In this document: positions 1-8,482 of the stretch, piece by piece | Layout: every line of letters starts with the position of its first letter | How positions within the stretch are numbered: the stretch's first letter is position 1 | Assembly (NCBI GenBank): GCA_027623995.1 | Contig: JAQBUF010000001.1 | Span: forward strand, 1-64,000 | Origin: Nitrospirota bacterium | GTDB taxonomy: Bacteria > Nitrospirota > Nitrospiria > Nitrospirales > UBA8639 | Length of the DNA stretch: 64,000 nt | Direction: 5' to 3' | The notes under the pieces: model-generated | What the model saw: only the letters and a program-made list of their open reading frames with translations | Database searches by the model: none | What the model was told of the DNA's origin: nothing | Position numbers and translations under genes: made by a program

Positions 1-15
1 TCAGCAGAGGAGAGA

Positions 16-50
16 AAACCGGACACTTCATGTGCTACATAAACCGGACA
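16..50. repeat. Possible IS21-like element end (two direct repeats)
   Basis: The ten-base string AAACCGGACA occurs twice, at 16-25 and 41-50, in direct orientation. Spaced terminal repeats containing CCGGACA are reminiscent of the multiple terminal repeats at IS21-family ends. No transposase lies inside the window, so this could be the edge of an element lying to the left, a remnant, or coincidence. Confidence 0.3.
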
Positions 51-82
51 AGTTAACTTGCTATCTACAAAAGGATATGAAA

Positions 83-553
83 TTAGAGTTTGGGAGAATG
101 AGGTGGCTCGGACAGTGCTTTGGAGATGACACGGGTTAGAGAATAGCGAATCTCTTCATTATTGACTTCTCGGGTGTATTCGGTGGCGGTCATGAGGGAT
201 TCGGCGGAGACGTGGGGGGTAACAGTTCTCGATTCTGGTTCGTCCCATTGTGACTCAGGGATTTCTCCGATTCGGAAAACAATGTCTTTCAGGTAGAGAT
301 TCAATGTTTGGGATTGAATTTTTTCCATGAGCGTGGATTTTAGATAGGTCAGTTGATGTAACCACACGGTGGTCTCGACGGCGATAAAGAGTTTGCGAAA
401 GCGAATTCTCGCAGGCCATGTGTGAGCCGCTAGTACTTCTCCAACAATATCCTTCCATTGGGTTTGCAATCGATACTCCCAAAGCCTGACGTCAAAGCCC
501 TGACTTTGCGCCACGCCTTGTAATATGGCTTGAAAGGAGGTAAAGGTTTGCAT
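83..553 (-). CDS. DUF721/DciA-like protein
   Basis: A 156-residue protein that resembles the DUF721 (DciA-like) family. An N-terminal helix is followed by a core with the pattern W..IVGE.LA.HTWP..IRF.KLFIAVE and a conserved tryptophan (VWLHQLTYLK), which is the usual DUF721 layout. In bacteria lacking DnaC/DnaI, DciA binds the replicative helicase DnaB and helps load it; that role is family knowledge and is not shown here. The C-terminal third (after about residue 100) is poorly conserved and probably flexible. The ATG at 553 is the natural start. It is divergent from smpB, with about 100 bases between them that probably hold both promoters. Confidence 0.6.
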   Translation of the reverse strand: MQTFTSFQAILQGVAQSQGFDVRLWEYRLQTQWKDIVGEVLAAHTWPARIRFRKLFIAVETTVWLHQLTYLKSTLMEKIQSQTLNLYLKDIVFRIGEIPESQWDEPESRTVTPHVSAESLMTATEYTREVNNEEIRYSLTRVISKALSEPPHSPKL

Positions 554-650
554 AGGAGCTATTCTAGGATGTGGTTATGCCGAGGGGCAACCCCGCCAAA
601 TGGTTTGAGGCGATCTTTCCCCCTTTTCAATATATGTGTAATTGAGCGCT

Positions 651-1124
651 ATGAAACAGGATGACCTGAATAAAGTCGCCGGATCCAATCGAAAAGCGTT
701 CCACGACTATTCAATTGAGGAAAAAATTGAGGCGGGCTTAATTCTCAAGGGAACGGAAGTGAAGTCCCTTCGTGAGGGTCGAGTGAATTTGCGGGAAGGC
801 TATGCCACAATGATCAATGGAAAGGCCATTCTTCATAATTGCCACATTGGAGAATACAGCCATGGCAACATCATGAATCATGAGCCATTGCGGGCTCGCC
901 CCATGCTGTTGCATAAAAAGCAGATTGAAAAGTTGACCGAAAAAATTAAGCTGAAGGGGCTTACCATTGTTCCCTTGCGTATCTATTTTAATCCTCGGGG
1001 GATTGCCAAAGTCGAGTTAGGCGTGGCTCGTGGGAAAAAGCATTACGACAAACGCGATGCCGTCAAAAAACGCGATGCCGGCAGAGAAATGGACCGAGCC
1101 ATGAAAACCCGCCAGCGAGATTAG
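651..1124 (+). CDS. smpB: SsrA-binding protein SmpB
   Basis: SmpB, the tmRNA-binding partner in trans-translation that rescues stalled ribosomes. The conserved core is visible: NRKAFHDY near the N-terminus, then GLILKGTEVKSLREGRVNL, the H-rich loop around residues 60-75, and the basic C-terminal tail with RGKKHYDKR that enters the decoding centre. Length (157-160 residues) is normal. Two starts are possible, TTG at 642 and ATG at 651; ATG is chosen because the extra three residues add nothing conserved. No strong Shine-Dalgarno precedes either. No ssrA gene was noticed in this window. The gene converges on the GH65 gene, with only 8 bases between the stop codons. Confidence 0.95.
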   Translation: MKQDDLNKVAGSNRKAFHDYSIEEKIEAGLILKGTEVKSLREGRVNLREGYATMINGKAILHNCHIGEYSHGNIMNHEPLRARPMLLHKKQIEKLTEKIKLKGLTIVPLRIYFNPRGIAKVELGVARGKKHYDKRDAVKKRDAGREMDRAMKTRQRD

Positions 1125-1132
1125 TCTGAGTC

Positions 1133-3523
1133 CTAAATTGAGGTGCTCACAATCTGTCCAGGTTTAAGTCTTTGGGATTTGCCTTTGATGGAAATCCGAA
1201 TTGAGGCGGATCGACCTGGGCGTGATCCAATTTGAAAGGCGTCCTGAGTGATAGACACATCCAACGAATGTCCACGATAAAATAGCCTGAGATTGAGAGC
1301 CTTCAACCCTTTGGGGAGACAGGGATTAAAGTAAAGTGTCCCGCCTCGTGTTTCCAAGCCCGTATGGCCGCGTTGAATCAAGTCTACCGTCCCTGCCATA
1401 GCGCCGAGATGAATTCCCTCCGCAGTGGTTCCAGACTGAACATCTAACACATCTACTCGTAAGGCCTTCTTCAACAATTCCCAGGCCTGTTCGCGATCGG
1501 ATCTTGCCATCACCCACGAATGGACGACTCGACTGAGGGAAGACCCATGAGCCGTTCGATGTAAATAATACTCAACGTTCCGAGGGATCGTAGAATATTT
1601 AAGGGGATAGCTAAGTCGTTTAAACATGATCCGTAGTTCGTCTGATGAGAACAAGTAAAAGAGCATCAGCACATCGGCTTGTTTCGAGAGTTTATACCGA
1701 TTCGTAGAATCGCCTTCGGCTTCCAGAATGCGATCTAATCGATGAATGTCGCCATATTTTTCTCGATAGCGATCCCAATCAAATTCCTCTAACTCCCCAT
1801 AGCCTTCGAACTGACTAATAATTTCTTTGTCATGAAAAGGAATAAACATCTTTCGACTTATGTCATCCCATAGTTCAGCCTCGGTTGTGCTTATGTGCAT
1901 GATCTCTCGGAGTTCAGTTCGACTATCGTTTGAAAGCATGTCGAGGATTTCTAAAGCCCGGCAAAACACCCACACCACCATGAGATTGGTATAGGCATTG
2001 TTGTTCAATCCAGGTTGATCCGCGCCATGATATTGATCATGGTACTCATCCGGGCCCATCACATGTAAAATTTCATAACGGTCTTTTTCTGAATTGTACG
2101 ACACCGCGCTGGCCCAAAACCTGGTAATCTCCAAAATCATTTCCGCGCCATAAAACGAGAGAAACTCCCAATCGTCGGTGACTTGGAAATATTGCCAGAC
2201 GTTATAGGCAATCGCCGCATTCACATGGCGTTGGAGCGCACTATTGTCAGGTGTCCATCGCCCAGATTGTGGGTTGAGGTGTACCGTCTGGCTTTCCTCA
2301 CGGCCATTGCTTCCGGATTGCCATGGGTAGAGCGCGCCGCTAAATCCCGCCTGTTGTGCATTCCATCGTGCATGATCCAACCGGCGATGACGATATAACA
2401 GCAGGGATTTCGTGATGTCTGGAATGCGAAGATTGAGAAACGGAAAAATAAACAGCTCGTCCCAGAAAATATGGCCACGGTAGGCCTCGCCATGTAGCCC
2501 TCTGGCTGGAACTCCCACATCCAATCCAATCGTGCTAGGTGGCACCGTTTGAAGAAGATGAAAAATATGCAATCGAAGAATGAGTTGAGAATCTTCTCCA
2601 TCTTGGATGCCGATATCACATCGTTGCCATAACCGATCTAACCGTTGAGTATGCGAACGAACCAAGTCCTCAAACCCCTCGGCGTTGTTGAGAGCATGGC
2701 GGGCCTCCAAACCACATTCCGAAATTCCGTGGTCTCGTGAGGTGTACAGCGTGACGATCTTTTCCATAGTAAGGGGATGGCCTTGTGTCATTTCGACCGT
2801 ACATTCTTGAGCGATGTACTCGGGATCTTGAACCAAATCTCGTGACGAAGTTAACACCGAATCATTAAGGATGAACCTCGTCCTGGCGGCTTCTGCAATG
2901 CGGAGCTTGGATTGATTGGTTTCCATGCACAGAAAGATTCCGTCCTCTCCCATCACGGAAGATTCCAAGCCTGTCAGATGTTTATTGTTCAAGGCTTGAT
3001 AGCGAGCCACTCCGGCGTTCAGCACGCGTCCATCCAGAGCCGAACGAATCTCCAAAGGCCCAGACCAATTTTCAGGGGTAATCACCACCTCTAATCCAGC
3101 GAGGTGGTGAAGGCCAAGATGCACAAACCGACGGCTCGTGACGGTGGTCTTTCGGCCCTGGCTGTCTTGGCATTGAAGGGATCGATGAAGGACTCCGGCC
3201 TTCAGATCAAGTGCTTGGCGATACGTTAATATGTTCACCGCTTGAAGGTTTAACCAATTGCCATCAGGGTGACGAAAGGTGAGTGCTAACCAATTTGGTA
3301 GATTGACAAGATCTTCATGTTCAGCCGTCCGTCCACCAATCTCAGTGTGCAAACGGTTATACCCGCCAGCAAGATAGGTGCCGGGATAATGCGTGGTGTC
3401 GGCTTCGGCCTCATGGGCTGCGCCGCGTGTGGCAAAGTAGCCATTACCCAGAGTACACAAGGCTTCACGCAACCGCTCTTGTTCAGGATCAAACCCTTCG
3501 TAAACCAAAGACCAGCCATTCAT
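1133..3523 (-). CDS. GH65 family disaccharide phosphorylase (trehalose/kojibiose/maltose phosphorylase-like)
   Basis: Glycoside hydrolase family 65 protein of about 796 residues. The N-terminal beta-sandwich has the family opening LGNGYFATRG. The (alpha/alpha)6 barrel carries the HVMGPDEYH motif, whose Glu (about residue 493) corresponds to the general acid of maltose phosphorylase. The C-terminal small beta domain is present. The enzyme should phosphorolyse an alpha-linked glucose disaccharide to beta-glucose 1-phosphate and glucose; exact substrate cannot be read from sequence. The start is placed at 3523 because ATG overlaps the TGA of the upstream HAD-OtsB gene (ATGA); an earlier start at 3550 would add nine unconserved residues. 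Translational coupling with its partner is likely. The HAD partner, if a beta-phosphoglucomutase, would convert the product to glucose 6-phosphate. Confidence 0.88.
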   Translation of the reverse strand: MNGWSLVYEGFDPEQERLREALCTLGNGYFATRGAAHEAEADTTHYPGTYLAGGYNRLHTEIGGRTAEHEDLVNLPNWLALTFRHPDGNWLNLQAVNILTYRQALDLKAGVLHRSLQCQDSQGRKTTVTSRRFVHLGLHHLAGLEVVITPENWSGPLEIRSALDGRVLNAGVARYQALNNKHLTGLESSVMGEDGIFLCMETNQSKLRIAEAARTRFILNDSVLTSSRDLVQDPEYIAQECTVEMTQGHPLTMEKIVTLYTSRDHGISECGLEARHALNNAEGFEDLVRSHTQRLDRLWQRCDIGIQDGEDSQLILRLHIFHLLQTVPPSTIGLDVGVPARGLHGEAYRGHIFWDELFIFPFLNLRIPDITKSLLLYRHRRLDHARWNAQQAGFSGALYPWQSGSNGREESQTVHLNPQSGRWTPDNSALQRHVNAAIAYNVWQYFQVTDDWEFLSFYGAEMILEITRFWASAVSYNSEKDRYEILHVMGPDEYHDQYHGADQPGLNNNAYTNLMVVWVFCRALEILDMLSNDSRTELREIMHISTTEAELWDDISRKMFIPFHDKEIISQFEGYGELEEFDWDRYREKYGDIHRLDRILEAEGDSTNRYKLSKQADVLMLFYLFSSDELRIMFKRLSYPLKYSTIPRNVEYYLHRTAHGSSLSRVVHSWVMARSDREQAWELLKKALRVDVLDVQSGTTAEGIHLGAMAGTVDLIQRGHTGLETRGGTLYFNPCLPKGLKALNLRLFYRGHSLDVSITQDAFQIGSRPGRSASIRISIKGKSQRLKPGQIVSTSI

Positions 3524-5106
3524 TTTTGGGTGCCTACTAAGTGGTGGCACAACAGCATGATAAATTGTTGTACCTCGTGTGGATTGTGTAAGGCATACTG
3601 TGCAGAAGAAAAACGAAACCCTTCTTCAACTACGATACCCACACCAGTGTTAGGTAAGACACGAAACGCATCTTCATCAGTGAGATCGTCGCCAATATAC
3701 ACTGGGTAGTAATTGTTCTTTTTCCATTCCAATCTCTCAAGCAACCACAAGAGCGCTTTCCCTTTATCCCAGTCAAGCCGTGGTTGAATCTCAAAGACTT
3801 TCTTTCCTTCAGATCGGCGGAGAGTGGGAAAGGTCGATAAGACCTGAGTGACCGTCTGTTCGATCTCTGCCACGTTGTCTTGTTCAACCAAGCGGTAATG
3901 CACCGCGATGGAATTTTTTTTCCGTTCGATTACCGAGCCAGAAATAGCTTGTAATCGGATTCGAAGATCAGCCTCCGCCTGATCGAGTGCCGAGGAAAAT
4001 TGCGCTCCAACTTCATGATGTAAATTCCACCCTTCAGGACCCGCAATATCAAAGCCATGGCTTCCGGCAAATATCAATGAATCCAGGTTGACCAAGTTGG
4101 TGACATCTTTACGATCGCGACCACTGATAATACCAACCGGGCATTGGCGACTCAAAAGTTTCAACGCGTCTCGCATATCCTGTGACAAGACGGCTAACTC
4201 CGGCCGTTCGACAATTGGCGTCAAGGTCCCATCGTAATCGAGGAAAACGACAACCTGTTTTTCATGAAACTGAGCATTCAGTGCCTTGAATTGTTGGAGA
4301 GCGGAAGGCAGGGCTTGAGTGCTACGCCACATGACACTTTCCTCATCACGGACTCCGAGTTCCACCAAATCGGAAACCACCACATCTCCGCCATGAGCAT
4401 GAAGGGCTTCGGCCTGATTAGCACGATCAATCCCCACGACTAATCCAAAATGCCCAGCATGCCCAGCTTCTACACCAGCTAACGCATCTTCAAACACGGC
4501 TGCGCGTTGGGGTTGGACCTCTAACAATTTTGCCGCTTTCACAAACGTATCAGAATGCGGTTTTACGTGAAGATGAAAGGTCTGAGCATCTCGGCCATCC
4601 ACGTGGGCATCAAAGAGATTCGGTACCCCAGCGGCCTGAAGAATTTCATGACAATTTTCACTGGCGGTCACGACCGCCGTGGCTTTTCCCTTTGACTTGA
4701 GGAAATTGATGAGCGCAATGGTCGAAGGAAAGACCTCGACTCCGTGAGCATGAAGCGCTTCTAAAAACATGCCATTTTTTCGATTACCTAAACCACAAAT
4801 GGTTTCATGCCCTGGAGGGTCCGAGGGTTCACCATGAGGCACATGAATTCCACGTGAAGTTAAAAAACTGGCCACGCCATCATATCTCGGTTTTCCATCC
4901 ACATAGGCACGGTAATCGTGAATAAGGTCGAAGGCTCTAAAGGGTTCGCCTGTTTGCGTGGCTCGACTCTGAAGAAAGTTATCAAACAGTTTTTGCCAAG
5001 CAGTGGCATGCACTCGCGCCGTTTTGGTGATGACCCCATCTAAATCGAAAATTCCAGCGTCAAACAGGGTTGCATCTAGAATTGGTTTTAAAGAGTGGTT
5101 CTTCAT
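3520..5106 (-). CDS. Two-domain HAD protein: beta-phosphoglucomutase-like + trehalose-6-phosphate phosphatase
   Basis: A 528-residue fusion. Residues about 10-245 form a beta-phosphoglucomutase-like HAD domain (nucleophile motif FDLDGVITKT with D21/D23, a cap domain, and VFEDALAGVEAG as motif III/IV). Residues about 280-528 form an OtsB-type trehalose-6-phosphate phosphatase (motif I FLDYDGTLTPI with D290/D292, then GIISGRDRKDV, and YIGDDLTDEDAF as the acidic motif). It is followed, with a 4-base overlap, by the GH65 phosphorylase. The same order of three modules, fused in one polypeptide, is known from Mycobacterium tuberculosis OtsB1 (Rv2006). The pair probably links trehalose synthesis and breakdown with glucose-phosphate interconversion. 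No OtsA is nearby. Confidence 0.85.
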   Translation of the reverse strand: MKNHSLKPILDATLFDAGIFDLDGVITKTARVHATAWQKLFDNFLQSRATQTGEPFRAFDLIHDYRAYVDGKPRYDGVASFLTSRGIHVPHGEPSDPPGHETICGLGNRKNGMFLEALHAHGVEVFPSTIALINFLKSKGKATAVVTASENCHEILQAAGVPNLFDAHVDGRDAQTFHLHVKPHSDTFVKAAKLLEVQPQRAAVFEDALAGVEAGHAGHFGLVVGIDRANQAEALHAHGGDVVVSDLVELGVRDEESVMWRSTQALPSALQQFKALNAQFHEKQVVVFLDYDGTLTPIVERPELAVLSQDMRDALKLLSRQCPVGIISGRDRKDVTNLVNLDSLIFAGSHGFDIAGPEGWNLHHEVGAQFSSALDQAEADLRIRLQAISGSVIERKKNSIAVHYRLVEQDNVAEIEQTVTQVLSTFPTLRRSEGKKVFEIQPRLDWDKGKALLWLLERLEWKKNNYYPVYIGDDLTDEDAFRVLPNTGVGIVVEEGFRFSSAQYALHNPHEVQQFIMLLCHHLVGTQK

Positions 5107-5251
5107 TTTAAAAATGATTGAGCAACGTTTTGAATTGATTGTAGAGCTTTACCCCAGTGACCAAAAATGCTCTTGTAGTGAAATACCTCTTGGCTCAATT
5201 GTATAGGTTCTCAACACATTGGCAAAGTTCAACAAATGTCTATACTCTTCT

Positions 5252-5268
5252 TTGGCACGAAATTTGTT
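5252..5268 (+). promoter_or_regulatory. Candidate sigma-54 promoter
   Basis: TTGGCACG, four bases, then TTGTT: a good match to the sigma-54 consensus (TGGCACG-N4-TTGCW), with full agreement at the -24 element and one mismatch in the -12 element. It lies about 63 bases upstream of the PepSY start. The same window encodes an NtrC-type sigma-54 activator (26417-27814). Functional use is an inference. Confidence 0.4.
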
Positions 5269-5330
5269 ACTTGAAAGCTGTGGGGACAACACTAGGTTTT
5301 AATTTCGGGGTCATCAAAAAAGGAGCGCGT

Positions 5331-5663
5331 ATGAAATACACAAAAAGCTCGATGACGGTACTTCTCGGGTTGGGTTTGCTCTTGGGCACCGGGTGTGCCC
5401 ATATGCATGGCCACGGCCACCAATGTGAAATTAAAGAGAAAGTACATGTGGCGGGCGAAGCCCAAGTTTCAGCGGACCAGGCCATTCAAACAGCCTTACA
5501 AAAAGTGCAAGGTACGGTGGTCGAAGCGGAGTTAGAAGAGGAAAAAGATCACACGGTGATTTGGGAAGTCGAGATTGTCACAGCCGATAGCAAGCTGATG
5601 GAAGTGAAAATCGACGGCAAAACCGGTGAAGTCTTAGAAGTCGAAGAGGAAAAAGCTGATTAA
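5331..5663 (+). CDS. PepSY-domain exported (lipo)protein
   Basis: A 110-residue protein starting at ATG 5331, with AAGGAGCG just upstream; an open frame extends further 5' but has no ribosome site. The N-terminus is a signal peptide ending in a cysteine (LLLGTGC), compatible with a lipoprotein although the -3 residue is not the usual Leu. A His-rich stretch HMHGHGH follows. The rest fits a single PepSY domain: a helix with AIQTALQKV, then strands ending in VKIDGKTGEVLEV. PepSY modules are found in protease inhibitors and envelope or metal-related proteins. The His-rich start suggests metal binding (inference). Its stop overlaps the likely beginning of the P-type ATPase. Confidence 0.7.
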   Translation: MKYTKSSMTVLLGLGLLLGTGCAHMHGHGHQCEIKEKVHVAGEAQVSADQAIQTALQKVQGTVVEAELEEEKDHTVIWEVEIVTADSKLMEVKIDGKTGEVLEVEEEKAD

Positions 5664-7131
5664 TCTGAAACAGGGTACCCCCACGACGCTGTTTTCCAAA
5701 CAACAAGCCCTTCCCTGGCATCTGCTCTCCGAGCAGGACGTCCTCACCAAATGTGAGACGACCAGAGAAGGGTTGAGTGCGATCGAAATTGAGAACCGTC
5801 AACGGACCTTCGGCCCAAATCTCCTGCCCGTCAAACTGCCACCTTCAGTTTTTACCATATTCCTGCATCAATTTCTCAGTCCCTTGATTTATATACTTCT
5901 CGTCGCGGCTGTGATCTCACTCATTATAGGGGAGAACACCGATGCGGCGTTTATCTTTGCCATCCTCATTTTGAATGCCACCCTCGGAGGGTTTCAAGAA
6001 TGGAAGGCCGAGCAAAGCGCGGCGGCTCTTCAAACACTGCTCAAAGTCTATGCCCGCGTTCGTCGGAATGGAAATGAACAGGAAATCCCATCAGAAGAAT
6101 TAGTCCCAGGTGACATCTGTCTTCTGGAATCTGGCAATCGAGTCCCAGCCGACATCAGGTTGCTCGATATCAAAAACCTAGCCATCGATGAATCCCTCCT
6201 CACCGGCGAATCGCTCGCGGTCGCGAAATCTTCGTACACACTTACAGATCCTCAAGCTCCTATCAGTGATCATACCAACATGGCGTATGGAGGATCGACG
6301 GTCATGGTTGGCCGTGGGGTAGGAGTGGTGGTGGCCACAGGTCTTCACACAGAAGTCGCCACCATTGCAAAAACTGTCGCCGAAACTGTCGAAACCAAAC
6401 CGCCCCTGGTGGTACGCATGGATCAGTTTGCTCGTTACATTAGTGTGGCCGTGGTTGGAGCCTGTGGGTTGTTGGCCGTGGTCGCCGTGAGCCGAGGCAC
6501 TCCGGTGACGGAAGTATTTTTCATGGCCGTGGCGCTAGCGGTCTCAGCCATTCCTGAAGGCCTTCCCGTAGCGATGACGGTTGCGTTGTCAGTTGGGACC
6601 CATCGAATGGCCAAACGCCATGTGATCGTTCGGAAACTCACGGCCGTCGAAGGATTGGGCAGTTGCACCTATATTGCGAGCGATAAGACAGGCACGCTCA
6701 CCGTCAATCAACAAACCGTAAAAAAAATTGTGCTGCCTTCAGGCGACTATTTTTCAGTCACGGGTGAAGGATACACCGGTGAGGGGGAAGTCCTTCCCGA
6801 AAGTGATGGAGTCGTATCTTCCGGTGCTTTAACGCAATTACGGAAACTTGGCTCTGCTGGTGTTCTGTGCAATGAAGCAGAGCTGAAATGCGAAAAAGGA
6901 ACATGGGAGCATTATGGCGATACCGTGGATATCGCGCTTTTAGCGTTGGGTTATAAATTGGCTTTGGATCCACCCAGACTGAGAAAATCGGTCAAGGTGT
7001 TGGGCAGTATTCCGTATGAATCAGAGAGAAAGTATGCCGCGCTATTTTATGAGGAACAATGGGATCACAAAGTGGCCGTCAAAGGGGCGGTAGAAGAAAT
7101 TCTTTCCCGGTGCGATGCCATGGTCATCTGA
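5659..7131 (+). CDS. P-type cation-transporting ATPase, N-terminal part (ends at in-frame TGA)
   Basis: The first half of a P2-type (Ca2+-ATPase-like) cation pump. Visible motifs are LLTGES (actuator), PEGLP in M4, and SDKTGTLT with the phosphorylated Asp. Residues homologous to the cation-ATPase N-terminal domain (WHLLSEQDVL...REGLSAIEI) lie upstream of the first ordinary start codon (TTG 5773). The true start is therefore probably non-standard. ATT at 5659 overlaps the preceding TAA and sits 8 bases after AGAGGA; CTG 5665 is an alternative. The reading frame stops at TGA 7129-7131 inside the nucleotide-binding domain and resumes in the same frame with the rest of the pump. Either the gene is broken by one substitution, or the two halves are made separately, or there is readthrough. 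Confidence 0.8.
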   Translation: MNLKQGTPTTLFSKQQALPWHLLSEQDVLTKCETTREGLSAIEIENRQRTFGPNLLPVKLPPSVFTIFLHQFLSPLIYILLVAAVISLIIGENTDAAFIFAILILNATLGGFQEWKAEQSAAALQTLLKVYARVRRNGNEQEIPSEELVPGDICLLESGNRVPADIRLLDIKNLAIDESLLTGESLAVAKSSYTLTDPQAPISDHTNMAYGGSTVMVGRGVGVVVATGLHTEVATIAKTVAETVETKPPLVVRMDQFARYISVAVVGACGLLAVVAVSRGTPVTEVFFMAVALAVSAIPEGLPVAMTVALSVGTHRMAKRHVIVRKLTAVEGLGSCTYIASDKTGTLTVNQQTVKKIVLPSGDYFSVTGEGYTGEGEVLPESDGVVSSGALTQLRKLGSAGVLCNEAELKCEKGTWEHYGDTVDIALLALGYKLALDPPRLRKSVKVLGSIPYESERKYAALFYEEQWDHKVAVKGAVEEILSRCDAMVI

Positions 7132-7158
7132 GGAGGACAGGTAGCGATTGATAAAGAC

Positions 7159-8421
7159 ATGATTGAAAAAGCAGCCATCAGGTTGGCCAGCCAAGGATAC
7201 CGAGTGTTGGCGTTGGCTGAAGGCACCCTACTTCCTCAACAAGGCGAATGCCTGTTCGAAGAACATCATCTCCCTCCCCTCACATTGTTAGGCCTCATTG
7301 GTACCATTGATCCATTACGACCTGAGGTCAAAGATGCCGTGAATGAATGTAGAAATGCCGGCGTGCATGTGGCTATGGTGACTGGTGACCATCCCGCCAC
7401 CGCGTTGTCCATCGCACGAGACCTAGGCATTGCCGAGTTAGAGGAAGAAGTCACGACGGGCCGAGAACTAGAAGAATTGGGCTCCAGTGATACTCCTCAG
7501 TTTATGGACTTAGTGAAACGTGTTCGGGTGTTTGCCCGCGTGGCACCCTTACAAAAGTATCAAATCATCGAGGCGTTGGTGAAACTTGGCCACTTTGTGG
7601 CGGTGACGGGGGATGGCGTCAATGATGCCCCAGCGTTGAAGAGAGCCCATCTTGGCGTGGCCATGGGGTCGGGAACCGATGTCGCGAAAGACAGTTCCGC
7701 GATGATCATTACCGATGATAAATTTACCTCAATTGTTGCCGGAATCGAAGAAGGTCGGTTTGCCTATGACAACGTCCGAAAGGTCATTGCCTTGCTCATC
7801 TCATGCGGTGCCGCGGAAATTTTATTGTTCACGGCATCTATATTTGTCGGGCTACCCTTGCCCCTGACAGCCGTACAATTGTTGTGGCTTAACTTGATCA
7901 CAAACGGTCCGCAGGATGTGGCATTAGCCTTTGAAGCCGGTGAACTGGATGCCATGTCGCGCAAGCCTCGGAAACCGAGTGAAGGCATTTTTGACTCTAT
8001 CATGATTCAACAAACCCTCGTGTCCGGGTTGGCCATGGGCGTCGTGGCCTTTGCCGCCTGGTATTGGTGGCTGAGTATCGGAGTTGAAGAAGGTCAAGCC
8101 AGAAATCTGTTACTGCTTCTGATGGTGTTCCTCGAAAACGTGCACGTATTCAACTGTCGCTCGGAACGGCGCTCGGCATTCAAAATTCCATTGAGCAATA
8201 ATTGGATTCTGATTTTCGGTGTACTGGCGGCCCAAGGCATTCATATCTTGGCCATGTATGTGCCCATGACTCAATCGGTGCTGAAAGTTGCTCCAGTGTC
8301 ACTAGAAGAATGGGGAACCCTTCTCTTCCTAGCCTCCACCATCCTCATCACAATGGAAATCTTTAAACTCATCAAAAAACGAACCCTTCAGAATTCACTT
8401 CCCACTGAGGTCAGAGGCTAA
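7159..8421 (+). CDS. P-type cation-transporting ATPase, C-terminal part
   Basis: Continuation, in the same frame, of the pump that stops at 7131. It begins in the nucleotide-binding domain (RLASQGYRVLALAEG), then carries MVTGDHPATA, the hinge motif TGDGVNDAPALKRAHLGVAMG (split here as TGDGVNDAPAL and AHLGVAMG), and transmembrane helices M5-M10 including LLWLNLITNGPQD in M6. Ca2+ pumps usually have NLVTDG in M6; Asn replaces the Asp here, so ion specificity is uncertain. GAGGAGGA at about 7130-7137 directly after the TGA could act as a ribosome site for reinitiation (in-frame ATT 7147 or ATG 7159). The codon before the frame resumes looks like GGA or GAG changed to TGA, but that is inference. 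Confidence 0.8.
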   Translation: MIEKAAIRLASQGYRVLALAEGTLLPQQGECLFEEHHLPPLTLLGLIGTIDPLRPEVKDAVNECRNAGVHVAMVTGDHPATALSIARDLGIAELEEEVTTGRELEELGSSDTPQFMDLVKRVRVFARVAPLQKYQIIEALVKLGHFVAVTGDGVNDAPALKRAHLGVAMGSGTDVAKDSSAMIITDDKFTSIVAGIEEGRFAYDNVRKVIALLISCGAAEILLFTASIFVGLPLPLTAVQLLWLNLITNGPQDVALAFEAGELDAMSRKPRKPSEGIFDSIMIQQTLVSGLAMGVVAFAAWYWWLSIGVEEGQARNLLLLLMVFLENVHVFNCRSERRSAFKIPLSNNWILIFGVLAAQGIHILAMYVPMTQSVLKVAPVSLEEWGTLLFLASTILITMEIFKLIKKRTLQNSLPTEVRG

Positions 8422-8482
8422 GTTCCGAAAAGGAACGAAAGGAGGGGTTGTGTAATTTTGCCTGAAGCTTGAGAATACCACC

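Noticed and set aside
5578-5802. Reverse-strand frame over the PepSY/ATPase junction
   Set aside because: The forward strand carries clear homology on both sides, so the reverse frame is a by-product.
7129-7131. Selenocysteine at the TGA of the P-type ATPase
   Set aside because: No cysteine or Sec is expected at this place of the nucleotide-binding domain, and no SECIS-like hairpin was seen; the downstream bases look like a ribosome site.
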